The notes beneath the pieces are model-generated. The model was not told where the DNA came from, searched no databases, and worked only from the letters and a program-made list of their open reading frames with translations. This document shows positions 47,087 through 55,176 of a stretch of 62,952 nt of DNA, in pieces. The position numbers were made by a program, and so were the translations under genes. The first letter of the stretch is position 1; each line of letters begins with the position of its first letter. Where the stretch lies: the NCBI GenBank assembly GCA_024639935.1, contig JAHEFZ010000006.1:1-62952 (forward strand). Direction: 5' to 3'. The stretch comes from Microbacteriaceae bacterium. Lineage in GTDB: Bacteria > Actinomycetota > Actinomycetes > Actinomycetales > Microbacteriaceae.

Positions 47087-48012
47087 CCGACTGGCCCCTG
47101 CCGCACGACGGCATCGATTCCGTTGTCACCGTCGGAAAGTTCGACGGAGTTCATATCGGGCACCGTGAGGTTGTTGCGCAATTGCGCGCCCGCGCCCGCG
47201 GTCGCCGGGTTGTTGTGGTCACCTTTGACCGTCATCCCTTGGACTTGTTTGACCCCGCTCGAGCACCACATCCGATTCTGTCGATCCCCCAAAAGGTTGA
47301 GGCGCTGTTAGGCGCCGGTGCGGATCGCGTCGTCGTCCTGCCGTTCACGAAAGAATTCTCGACAATGTCACCCGACGAATTCATCGACGAGGTTTTGCTC
47401 ACAGGCGCATCCGCCTCACTCGTTCTTGTCGGTTCGGACTTCCGGTTCGGGTCACAAGGCGCGGGAACAATCGACACGCTCACTGCGCGCGGCAGCACGG
47501 CGGGGTTCGAGGTCGTCCAGCTCGACCACGTGTGTGTTGACGGGGGGATTAAGGTCTCGTCATCCGCTATTCGAGAAGCCCTTCGCGACGGAGACGTTGA
47601 GTCAGCCTCGTTGCTCCTCGGTCGACCGCATCGCGTGCGCGGATTGGTTGTACACGGGCATCAGCGCGGCCGTGTGCTCGGGTATCCAACCGTCAACCTC
47701 GAGGAAAACAACGAGGGGATGGTTCCGCGGCCGGGTGTCTATGCGGGCATCCTTCGCGTGCACGGCCAAGATTTCCTTGCCGGCATTTCCGTTGGCAAGA
47801 ACCCGACATTCACCGACGTCACGCGTGATCAGGTAGAAGCCCATGCACTGGACGCGGACTTCGATGCCTATGGTTCCATCGCTGAGGTGGGGTTTACGCA
47901 TTGGATTCGCGACATCGAATCATTCGCGTCGGTCGACGATCTCATCCTCGCGCTACACAAGGATTTCGCCGACATTCGACGGTTAATCGCGGACGGCGAG
48001 CTTCACCTCTAG
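47083..48012 (+). CDS. ribF: Bifunctional riboflavin kinase / FAD synthetase
   Basis: Makes FMN and FAD from riboflavin. 309 aa. The N-terminal adenylyltransferase has TVGKFDGVHIGHREVV and SSSAIREALRDGD. The C-terminal flavokinase domain has GRVLGYPTVNLE and the flavin/ATP site RPGVYAGIL. ATG 47083 is in an ATGA overlap; the frame extends to 47002 only inside the previous gene. A new, independent promoter follows for the deo genes. Confidence 0.95.
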   Translation: MTDWPLPHDGIDSVVTVGKFDGVHIGHREVVAQLRARARGRRVVVVTFDRHPLDLFDPARAPHPILSIPQKVEALLGAGADRVVVLPFTKEFSTMSPDEFIDEVLLTGASASLVLVGSDFRFGSQGAGTIDTLTARGSTAGFEVVQLDHVCVDGGIKVSSSAIREALRDGDVESASLLLGRPHRVRGLVVHGHQRGRVLGYPTVNLEENNEGMVPRPGVYAGILRVHGQDFLAGISVGKNPTFTDVTRDQVEAHALDADFDAYGSIAEVGFTHWIRDIESFASVDDLILALHKDFADIRRLIADGELHL

Positions 48013-48017
48013 TTTCG

Positions 48018-48058
48018 ATTGCGCAAATGTTGGCAATATGCTCATGTGCGCGTAGGGT
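48018..48058 (+). promoter_or_regulatory. Promoter and candidate operator of the deo cassette
   Basis: TTGGCA (48030-48035) and TAGGGT (48053-48058) are 17 bases apart, and GTG 48065 follows 6 bases later, so the mRNA is probably leaderless. ATTGC-N10-GCAAT (48018-48037) overlaps the -35 box. GCGCAAAT (48021-48028) and ATGTGCGC (48044-48051) form a second imperfect inverted repeat (7 of 8) reaching the -10 box. This is the geometry expected for autorepression. Confidence 0.6.
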
Positions 48059-48064
48059 GGGTGA

Positions 48065-49252
48065 GTGATGGAATTTTCGGACAGAGAACTGTCGCTACGA
48101 GCGGCTCGACTGTATTACGACGACGGTAAGACTCAAGACGAGATCGGGGACATCCTCGGAATCACTCGTTGGAAAGCCGGTCGACTGCTTGCGCTCGCGC
48201 GTGAAACGGGAATTGTGGCGATTTCTATCGTCGATTCTGCCGATACCGCCGAGGTTCGCCCGCCCAATGGGATTGTGGTCACCGACCGCTCGCGCGCGCA
48301 GGGCGTCACTGATTCGGGGTCGCTACGTCGGTTCCTTCACGGGCTCGCCGCAGTCGACGCGATTGGACTGGAAGAACGCGCCGGTCGCCTCGCAACGCGG
48401 TCAATCAAAAACGATTCCAAGCGTGCCGCTCTCGACACCATCATCCGCCTGATCGACCTCACGACCCTCGAGGGCGCCGATACTCCGGGCAAGGTTCGAT
48501 CCCTCGTGCGGAAAGCGATACTTCCCGACCCGTCCGACCTGACAGCGCCACGCGTTGCAGCCGTGTGCGTGTACCCCGACATGGTTCAACACGCCGTTGC
48601 GGCACTGGGCTCACATCAAGGCGATGGGGTCACGGGAATAGGTGTGGCGTCCGTCGCGACCGCTTTCCCTAGCGGGCGTTCAAGCCTCGACATAAAGCTT
48701 GCCGACACTCGCTACGCCGTGTCGCAAGGAGCGACCGAGATCGACATGGTGATCGATCGCGGCGCGTTTTTGTCGGGGGACTTCGACACTGTTTTCAACG
48801 AAATCGTCGAAGTTCACCGCGCCTGTGGTCGGCCCGATGGAACTCGCGCACACCTCAAGGTGATTTGTGAAACAGGCGAACTGCGAACGTACGACAACAT
48901 CAAACGTGCATCATGGCTCGCAATTCTGGCCGGTGCCGATTTCATCAAGACATCGACCGGCAAGGTTCAGCCCGCGGCAACCCTGCCAACGACTGTCCTG
49001 ATGCTCGAAGTGGTTCGAGATTGGTTCAACCTCACAGGCGAACGGATTGGCGTCAAGCCAGCCGGAGGGATACGCCAGTCGAAAGACGCCATTCGCTACC
49101 TCGTCGCCGTTGCCGAGGTCGCGGGCGATGAGTGGATCGACCCGCATCTGTTCCGGTTTGGTGCGTCGAGCCTGCTCAACGACGTTTTGTTACAACGCCA
49201 AAAGATGACCACCGGCCACTACAGCGGCCTTGACTATGTGACCGTGGATTAG
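48065..49252 (+). CDS. deoC: SorC/DeoR-type HTH fused to deoxyribose-phosphate aldolase
   Basis: 395 aa in two parts. Residues about 8-55 (AARLYYDDGKTQDEIG, LGITRWKAGRLLALA) match the HTH of SorC/DeoR sugar-operon regulators. Residues about 100-380 are a complete long-type DeoC (like human DERA): IDLTTLEGADT, EIDMVID (Asp227), ADFIKTSTGKV (Schiff-base Lys295), GVKPAGGIR (Lys331), LFRFGASSLLNDVL. It should split deoxyribose-5-phosphate to acetaldehyde and glyceraldehyde-3-phosphate. The HTH replaces nothing in the enzyme; the usual sugar-binding domain is absent, so the aldolase may be the sensor (inference). Start GTG 48065, or ATG 48068. Two aldehyde dehydrogenases follow. Confidence 0.85.
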   Translation: MMEFSDRELSLRAARLYYDDGKTQDEIGDILGITRWKAGRLLALARETGIVAISIVDSADTAEVRPPNGIVVTDRSRAQGVTDSGSLRRFLHGLAAVDAIGLEERAGRLATRSIKNDSKRAALDTIIRLIDLTTLEGADTPGKVRSLVRKAILPDPSDLTAPRVAAVCVYPDMVQHAVAALGSHQGDGVTGIGVASVATAFPSGRSSLDIKLADTRYAVSQGATEIDMVIDRGAFLSGDFDTVFNEIVEVHRACGRPDGTRAHLKVICETGELRTYDNIKRASWLAILAGADFIKTSTGKVQPAATLPTTVLMLEVVRDWFNLTGERIGVKPAGGIRQSKDAIRYLVAVAEVAGDEWIDPHLFRFGASSLLNDVLLQRQKMTTGHYSGLDYVTVD

Positions 49253-49259
49253 GAGTCCC

Positions 49260-50708
49260 ATGTCTTTCCGAGATTATGCCCCAGCACCCGAGTCGACCGC
49301 GATCCTCAACCTGCGCCCGCACTACGGACTGTACATCGACGGCCAGTGGACCGAAGGCGGTGGCGGATCGATAACCTCTATTTCGCCGGCGACCGAGAAA
49401 TCCATTGCCGAGATTTCCATGGCAGATTCGTCGGACATTGATCGGGCCGTGCTCGCTGCGCGAAAGAGTTACGACACCGTGTGGTCACGCATGAGCGGTG
49501 CGGAACGCGGAAAGTACTTGTATCGAATCGCTCGACTCATTCAAGAGCGTGCTCGTGAGTTCGCTGTTGCCGAAACGCTCGACAACGGAAAGCCAATCCG
49601 CGAGACCCGCGATATCGATATCCCGCTCGTTGCCGCGTGGTTCTTCCACTACGCGGGGTGGGCGGACAAGCTCGATTACGCGGGCCTCGGGCCGAACCCC
49701 TCGGCACTCGGTGTCGCCGGACAGATCATTCCCTGGAACTTTCCGCTCCTGATGCTCGCATGGAAGGTTGCTCCCGCTCTTGCCGCTGGGAACACGGTCG
49801 TGCTCAAGCCGGCCGAAACCACACCCTTGACGGCGCTCATGTTCGCCGACATCTGCCAGCAGGCTGGACTACCCGCCGGCGTCGTCAACATCGTCCCGGG
49901 GCACGGCGGCGTTGCCGGAACGGCACTGGTGGAGCACGCCGGTGTCAACAAAATCGCATTCACGGGTTCGACCGCGGTCGGTCGCAATATCGCGCGAACG
50001 TTGGCTGGAACGGAAACTCGCGTCACCCTCGAACTCGGAGGCAAAGGGGCGAACATTGTTTTCGACGATGCCGCGGTCGACGAGGCAGTCGAGGGCATCA
50101 TCGCGGGGATCTTCTTCAACCAAGGGCACGTTTGTTGCGCGGGCTCAAGACTTCTCGTTCAAGAAAACATCCAGGACGAGGTCGTTGAAAAGTTGACACG
50201 TCGCCTCGCAACTCTGCGCCTCGGGGATCCGCTCGACAAAAATACGGATATCGGCGCCGTTAACTCGAAGGCACAACTTGCACGCATCACCGCGATTGCG
50301 GAGACCGGCGAGGCAGAGGGGGCGACCCGCTGGACGCTCGATTGCGAGATTCCGTCAAAGGGCTTTTGGTTCCGACCGACGATTTTCACTAATGTCACCA
50401 CCAGTAACACGGTCGCGCGGGACGAAATCTTTGGTCCCGTACTCTCGGTCCTCAGCTTCCGCACTCCCGACGAGGCAATTATCAAGGCGAACAACACTCC
50501 GTATGGGCTGAGCGCCGGAATTTGGACCCAGAACGCGAGCCGAATGTTGCGGGTCGCTGATTCACTTCGAGCTGGGGTGGTATGGGCGAATACGTTTAAT
50601 CAGTTCGACCCGACGAGCCCGTTCGGTGGCTATAAAGAATCCGGGTACGGACGCGAAGGTGGCCGACACGGTCTCGCGGCGTACCTCGCTAACGGAGGTG
50701 CACGATGA
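49260..50708 (+). CDS. Aldehyde dehydrogenase (complete)
   Basis: 482 aa, NAD(P)-dependent. IIPWNFPLLMLAWKVAPALAAG, IAFTGSTAVGR, the Glu motif LELGGKGANIVFDD, and the catalytic Cys in FNQGHVCCAGSR, then EIFGPVLSV and NPFGGYKESGYGREGG-type C-terminus, all intact. It follows deoC by 7 bases. The likely substrate is acetaldehyde from the aldolase, oxidised to acetate (context-based). Its stop overlaps the next ATG. Confidence 0.92.
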   Translation: MSFRDYAPAPESTAILNLRPHYGLYIDGQWTEGGGGSITSISPATEKSIAEISMADSSDIDRAVLAARKSYDTVWSRMSGAERGKYLYRIARLIQERAREFAVAETLDNGKPIRETRDIDIPLVAAWFFHYAGWADKLDYAGLGPNPSALGVAGQIIPWNFPLLMLAWKVAPALAAGNTVVLKPAETTPLTALMFADICQQAGLPAGVVNIVPGHGGVAGTALVEHAGVNKIAFTGSTAVGRNIARTLAGTETRVTLELGGKGANIVFDDAAVDEAVEGIIAGIFFNQGHVCCAGSRLLVQENIQDEVVEKLTRRLATLRLGDPLDKNTDIGAVNSKAQLARITAIAETGEAEGATRWTLDCEIPSKGFWFRPTIFTNVTTSNTVARDEIFGPVLSVLSFRTPDEAIIKANNTPYGLSAGIWTQNASRMLRVADSLRAGVVWANTFNQFDPTSPFGGYKESGYGREGGRHGLAAYLANGGAR

Positions 50709-51568
50709 GTCGGCTCGCAATCCCTAAAACATACAAACTCTTCATTGGCGGAAAATTTCCACGCAGTGAATCGGGTCGGACCACCGAAGTTTTGAGTCCG
50801 TCCGGCAAATTCGTTGCCAATGTGGCGAAGGCGAGCCGCAAGGATGCCCGCGATGCGGTTGTCGCCGCTCGCGCCGCCTGGGCTGGATGGTCAGGAGCCA
50901 GCGCGTATAACCGAGGTCAGGTGCTCTACCGGGTCGCCGAGATGCTCGAAGGGCGACTCGACCAATTCGTAGCTGAAATCGTCGAGACAACCGGAGCCTC
51001 GACCGCGGATGCGCGAAGGGAAGTGGCCGCGGCGATCGATTGCCTCGTCTGGCACGCTGGCTGGACCGACAAATTTGCCCAGGTTCACGGGGGGGCAAAC
51101 CCCGTCGCCGGCCCGTTCTTCAACCTTTCCGTTCCCGAGTCCACCGGTGTCATCGCGCTTGTCGCGCCTTCGGTCGAGCAGTCGTCACTGCTCGGTCTCG
51201 TGTCCTCTGTTGCACCGGCTCTCACAACGGGAAACGTCGTTGTTGTGCTCGCGAGCGAACATGCGCCGTGTGCGGCGATGACCTTTGCCGAAGTTCTCGC
51301 TACCAGCGATATTCCGGGCGGCGTCGTCAACATTCTCAGCGGATCCGTCGCAGAGGTCGCGCCGTGGTTGGCGTCGCATGCCGACGTTAACGCCATCGAT
51401 TTGACCGGAGCGACCGGCGAAATCGCGGTGGAATGCGAACGTTCGGCGGCGCAAACCCTCATGCGCGTCGTGCGCCCGGGAACCTTCGGTCCAACAGAAT
51501 CGGCCTTTAGCAGGATTGCTGCGTTCGTTGAGACCAAGACCGTTTGGCACACGAAGTCACTTGCTTAG
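50705..51568 (+). CDS. Half-length aldehyde dehydrogenase homologue, no catalytic domain
   Basis: 287 aa against about 480 for the family. It covers the N-terminal and Rossmann parts (YKLFIGGKFPRSESGRT, ALTTGNVVVVLASE, GGVVNILSG, VNAIDLTGATGE) and then ends with a short tail, FVETKTVWHTKSLA. The Glu (ELGG) and catalytic Cys (GQxC) regions are absent. The frame closes without a remnant, so this is not a fresh frameshift. ATGA overlap with the complete enzyme suggests a hetero-oligomer partner or regulator. A similar pair next to deoC occurs in other actinobacteria as far as I recall. Confidence 0.82.
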   Translation: MSRLAIPKTYKLFIGGKFPRSESGRTTEVLSPSGKFVANVAKASRKDARDAVVAARAAWAGWSGASAYNRGQVLYRVAEMLEGRLDQFVAEIVETTGASTADARREVAAAIDCLVWHAGWTDKFAQVHGGANPVAGPFFNLSVPESTGVIALVAPSVEQSSLLGLVSSVAPALTTGNVVVVLASEHAPCAAMTFAEVLATSDIPGGVVNILSGSVAEVAPWLASHADVNAIDLTGATGEIAVECERSAAQTLMRVVRPGTFGPTESAFSRIAAFVETKTVWHTKSLA

Positions 51569-51592
51569 GGTCATCTTCCTGAACCTCGCTGA

Positions 51593-51598
51593 TACCCT
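51593..51598 (+). promoter_or_regulatory. -10 box TACCCT, leaderless start of truB
   Basis: TACCCT ends 6 bases before GTG 51605; no SD is present. Confidence 0.5.
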
Positions 51599-51604
51599 CC
51601 AAAG

Positions 51605-52480
51605 GTGATCAGCGGAATCCTTCTCGTCGACAAACCCATAGGTCCGTCAAGTCACGGGGTCGTGTCGGCGGCGCGAAAGGCGCTGAACACGCGCAAGATC
51701 GGTCACGCAGGGACGCTCGACCCCATGGCGACGGGGCTTTTGGTTCTAGGTGTCGGAACGGCAACACGACTTCTGACCCATCTCGTCGGAGCGGACAAGT
51801 CCTACAGTGCGACTATTCGATTGGGGTCGGCGACCGTCACAGACGATTCCGAGGGTGACGTCGTCTTCGTCGCGAGCGACAACGTCTTGGCCGAACTGAG
51901 CGACGACGACATCCGTCGCGAAATTGTCGCGTTGACTGGGGTTATTGAGCAACGCCCGTCGGCCGTGTCGGCGATCAAAGTGGACGGTCAGCGGGCGTAC
52001 AACCTGGTTCGGGCGGGAGACGACGTTGTGCTCGACGCTCGGACCGTCACCGTCTCGCGTTTCGCACTCCACTCGATCCGCCGATCGCCTCGAGCCATTG
52101 ATGTCGAGGTGACAGTTGATTGCTCCTCCGGAACCTACATTCGCGCGCTTGCCCGCGACATTGGCGCGGCTCTTGCGTGCGGGGGACACCTGACTGCGCT
52201 CCGTCGGACTCGAGTCGGGTTGCTTTCTGTCGAAGACGCCTGTCCCATTGACGAAATTTCAGCCGAGCGCATCATTCCCGCCGCCCGAATCGCGCGCGGC
52301 CTCTTCCCCGTGTTGACGCTGACAGAAACCGACTCCGTCGCAATCGGACACGGTAAACGGGTCGCAACGTCAACTCCCGACACGGAACGTGTTGCCGTGA
52401 TCCGCGACGACACTCTCGTCGCCATTGCGACGGTGGTCGACGGTGTCGCTCGAGTCGTGACAGGCTTTCCGCATGATTGA
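51605..52480 (+). CDS. truB: tRNA pseudouridine-55 synthase
   Basis: Makes pseudouridine 55 in the T loop of tRNAs. 291 aa. LLVDKPIGPSSHGVVSAAR, then the catalytic Asp in GHAGTLDPMATGLLVLGVG, RPSAVSAIKVDGQRAYNLVR, and GTYIRALARDIGAAL. A C-terminal extension (about 215-291) fits the actinobacterial TruB C domain. GTG start after TACCCT. It overlaps the next gene by 8 bases. Confidence 0.95.
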   Translation: MISGILLVDKPIGPSSHGVVSAARKALNTRKIGHAGTLDPMATGLLVLGVGTATRLLTHLVGADKSYSATIRLGSATVTDDSEGDVVFVASDNVLAELSDDDIRREIVALTGVIEQRPSAVSAIKVDGQRAYNLVRAGDDVVLDARTVTVSRFALHSIRRSPRAIDVEVTVDCSSGTYIRALARDIGAALACGGHLTALRRTRVGLLSVEDACPIDEISAERIIPAARIARGLFPVLTLTETDSVAIGHGKRVATSTPDTERVAVIRDDTLVAIATVVDGVARVVTGFPHD

Positions 52481-52835
52481 CTGGCTCACCGTTGCGAGTG
52501 TTGCTTGTGCGGTAGTGGCGGGGCTCATTGCGGTTGTCGCGGGTATTCGCGGAAACCCACCGCGGGACCTCACGGTCCTCGCGACTCTTTCGGTTGGCGC
52601 AGTACTCGTCGTGCTCGTCGGCGTCGCGATCGTTCAACCGCTCGTGGGAAACCCTCCAGGAGGCGACGCACGCGAATTTTGGCTGTACTTGATAACTGCG
52701 TTCGCGATGACAATTGGCGTCACCGCGTGGGCGCTGGTTGACCGCACCCGATTCGCAACAATAGCGATGGGAATCGTGTCGCTCGCGATTGCGGTGATGA
52801 TCGTGCGCATGTCGGTCATTTGGGTTGGGGCGTAG
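52473..52835 (+). CDS. Four-helix membrane protein, unknown function
   Basis: 120 aa with four hydrophobic helices (VASVACAVVAGLIAVVAG, VLATLSVGAVLVVLVGVAI, LYLITAFAMTIGVTAWALV, IAMGIVSLAIAVMIVRM). No motif is recognised. ATG 52473 lies inside the end of truB and its TAG overlaps the hemW GTG by one base, so it is in the truB-hemW operon. Small conserved membrane proteins at this place occur in other actinobacteria; the role is unknown. Confidence 0.75.
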   Translation: MIDWLTVASVACAVVAGLIAVVAGIRGNPPRDLTVLATLSVGAVLVVLVGVAIVQPLVGNPPGGDAREFWLYLITAFAMTIGVTAWALVDRTRFATIAMGIVSLAIAVMIVRMSVIWVGA

Positions 52836-54049
52836 TGGCGTCTCTTCCGCGGGGGGAGACCGCACCACGGGACGGGTCAATTCCCACCGTCGGTCTCGCG
52901 GAGACACCGTTCGGCATCTATTTGCACATTCCGTTTTGCACGGTTCGATGCGGATACTGTGATTTCAACACCTACACGTCGACGGAATTGCAGGGCGTGA
53001 CACGCGCGTCATTCGTGGACGACCTGCTCGCCGAAATCGCTTTCGCGCAGCGCGTTTTGGCCGACAACGGTTCACCGAGACGCTCTGCGGCGACTGTTTT
53101 TATTGGGGGAGGCACCCCAACGCTCCTGCCCGAGCGGGATATCGCCCGCGTGCTTGACGCCGTGCGCGAGTCGTTCGGTATCGATCCGGGCGCCGAGGTG
53201 ACCATCGAAGCGAATCCTGACACCGTGACCCGTGAGTCCCTTCTCGCGCTTGCGAAGGCGGGTATCACACGCGTGTCCGTCGGAATGCAATCGGCTGTAC
53301 CCCGTATTCTCGAGGTCCTCGATCGCACACACGAACCCACGTCGGTCGCAAAGGCCGTCGACTGGGCAAAGGAAGCGGGGTTGCAGACCTCGGTGGACCT
53401 CATTTATGGAACGCCAGGTGAAACTCTGGACGAGTGGCACGCGAGCCTTTCCGCGGCCATTTCACTCGAGACGGACCATGTCTCGGCCTATTCGCTCATT
53501 GTCGAAGAGGGGACGGCTCTGGAAAGACGAATTCGACGCGGCGAACTCGAAGCCATTGACGACGACACCCACGCCGACATGTACGAGATGGCGGACGCCG
53601 TATTGAGTAACTCCGGATTTCGTTGGTACGAAGTGAGCAATTGGTCGCGCGGCAATGATTCTCGATCCCGACACAACCTGTCCTACTGGCAGGGATCCGA
53701 TTGGTGGGGGTTCGGGCCCGGCGCGCACAGCCACGTCAACGGCGTCCGATGGTGGAACGTCAAGCACCCTGCGGCCTACGCCACGCGGATCTCGACCGGT
53801 GAATCGCCTGCCCTGGAACGCGAAATTCTCGACGTCGATCAGCGCACCGACGAAGCGGTGCTTCTCGGGCTTCGCGTTCGCGACGGCATCGACATCGAGA
53901 GTCTTCGACCAGCGGGTCGCACGGCGGTCGCTGGTCTTGTCGCTGACGGACTCATCGAAGGGACTCAGGCCATCGCGGGGCGACTCGTTCTGACGCTGCG
54001 AGGACGCTTGCTCGCTGACTTTGTCGTGCGCACGATTCTTGCCGACTGA
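52835..54049 (+). CDS. hemW: HemW, haem-trafficking radical SAM protein (coproporphyrinogen oxidase-like)
   Basis: 404 aa. The radical SAM cluster motif is CTVRCGYCDFNTYT (Cx3Cx2C). FIGGGTPTLLP, then SVGMQSAVPRILEVLDRTHEP, DLIYGTPGETLDEW and SAYSLIVEEGTALERRI are typical of HemW, as is the C-terminal HemN_C domain. HemW-type proteins bind haem; true HemN has an extra Cys after YCDF that is absent here (Asn), favouring HemW. GTG 52835 is chosen over TTG 52820. It directly precedes hrcA-dnaJ, the standard order. Confidence 0.93.
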   Translation: MASLPRGETAPRDGSIPTVGLAETPFGIYLHIPFCTVRCGYCDFNTYTSTELQGVTRASFVDDLLAEIAFAQRVLADNGSPRRSAATVFIGGGTPTLLPERDIARVLDAVRESFGIDPGAEVTIEANPDTVTRESLLALAKAGITRVSVGMQSAVPRILEVLDRTHEPTSVAKAVDWAKEAGLQTSVDLIYGTPGETLDEWHASLSAAISLETDHVSAYSLIVEEGTALERRIRRGELEAIDDDTHADMYEMADAVLSNSGFRWYEVSNWSRGNDSRSRHNLSYWQGSDWWGFGPGAHSHVNGVRWWNVKHPAAYATRISTGESPALEREILDVDQRTDEAVLLGLRVRDGIDIESLRPAGRTAVAGLVADGLIEGTQAIAGRLVLTLRGRLLADFVVRTILAD

Positions 54050-54088
54050 GTGACGTTGGGAATACGGCCATCAATTGTGTCCGTTGCG

Positions 54089-54139
54089 TTGACCGCGCGT
54101 ACTATTGAGCTATTAGCAATCTGCACCCGAGAGTGCCAA
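54089..54139 (+). promoter_or_regulatory. hrcA promoter with CIRCE operator
   Basis: TTGACC (54089-54094) and TATTAG (54111-54116) are 16 bases apart. TTAGCAATC-N9-GAGTGCCAA (54113-54139) matches CIRCE (TTAGCACTC-N9-GAGTGCTAA) with one change per arm and overlaps the -10 box and start point, as expected for HrcA repression. CIRCE is also in the mRNA just before the SD. Confidence 0.9.
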
Positions 54140-54153
54140 TGGGAGGGGTCTTT

Positions 54154-55176
54154 GTGGTTTCGCAACGCGCGCTCGAGGTCCTCCGTGTCATCGTCGAGGA
54201 CTACGTCGACTCACGCGAGCCCGTGGGGTCACGGGCAATCGTCGAACGCCATGATTTTGGTGTCTCGGCCGCGACGATTCGCAACGACATGGCAATCCTT
54301 GAGGAAGCGAATCTTATTCACGCGCCACACACCTCGGCTGGCCGCGTCCCGACGGACCTCGGGTACCGCCGTTTCGTCGATTCTCTCAGCGACATTCGCC
54401 CGCTGACCGTTCAACAGGTCGGAGCGATCCAGCGCTTCCTCGATGAATCGTTCGATCTCGACGATTTTTTTGGGCGCACCGTAAAGCTGTTGTCCGACCT
54501 GACGAATCACGTCGCGATGGTGCAATTCCCGGCGCTCGGGAACGAGCGTGTCGCGCACCTAGAAATCGTTCCCGTCTCACCCAGCAAGTCCTATCTCATC
54601 TTGATTACCGCGGCCGGCAGCATCGATCGTCGAATGGTCGATTTTGTTACGGAACTCGACGACACGACCCTCGCCGATGTTCGTGCTCGAGTCTCGACAA
54701 CCCTGTCCGGTGTATCACTGAGTGAGGTGGATGTTGCGATGTCCACACTCGCTGACGCAGTGCCACCTTCGCTTCGCCCGATAATCAACGACGTCCGCAG
54801 CGCATTGCAATCGCAGGTCGATTCGCATCGCAAGGACCGACTCATCGTCGCCGGCACCCCGAAACTCGTTCGGGCAGACGTGGATTTCGCAGGATCCGTT
54901 GCGCCCGTTCTTGATGCAATCGAAGAACAGGTAACGCTGTTGCGCCTTTTCGGCGAAATGCGCGAACAGGGCGACGACTCGGGTGTTCGAATCGGACGGG
55001 AAATGTCGGACGACCTGTCCGATACCGCCATCATTTCGCACGCGTATTCGGCGAGGGGAGGCGACTCGTCGAGAGTGGCGATATTGGGACCGACGCGCAT
55101 GAACTATCCGCTTAATATGGCGGCGGTCGAGGCCGTTGCGCGATACTTGTCACAGGCCTTGGGGGACGACGCCTAA
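54154..55176 (+). CDS. hrcA: Heat-inducible transcription repressor HrcA
   Basis: Represses heat-shock genes by binding CIRCE, with GroEL as co-factor. 340 aa. Winged HTH: EVLRVIVEDYVDSREPVGSRAIVERH, then SAATIRNDMAILEEANLIHAPHTSAGRVPTDLGYR. Dimerisation and GAF-like domains follow. GTG 54154 (MVSQRALEV) is chosen because GGGAGGGG ends 5 bases upstream; earlier in-frame starts at 54133 and 54139 lie in CIRCE. dnaJ starts immediately after its stop. Confidence 0.95.
   Translation: MVSQRALEVLRVIVEDYVDSREPVGSRAIVERHDFGVSAATIRNDMAILEEANLIHAPHTSAGRVPTDLGYRRFVDSLSDIRPLTVQQVGAIQRFLDESFDLDDFFGRTVKLLSDLTNHVAMVQFPALGNERVAHLEIVPVSPSKSYLILITAAGSIDRRMVDFVTELDDTTLADVRARVSTTLSGVSLSEVDVAMSTLADAVPPSLRPIINDVRSALQSQVDSHRKDRLIVAGTPKLVRADVDFAGSVAPVLDAIEEQVTLLRLFGEMREQGDDSGVRIGREMSDDLSDTAIISHAYSARGGDSSRVAILGPTRMNYPLNMAAVEAVARYLSQALGDDA

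Noticed and set aside
50705-51568. Pseudogene call for the short aldehyde dehydrogenase
   Set aside because: The frame is intact, starts in an ATGA overlap and ends cleanly without downstream remnants, so a functional short protein is more likely.
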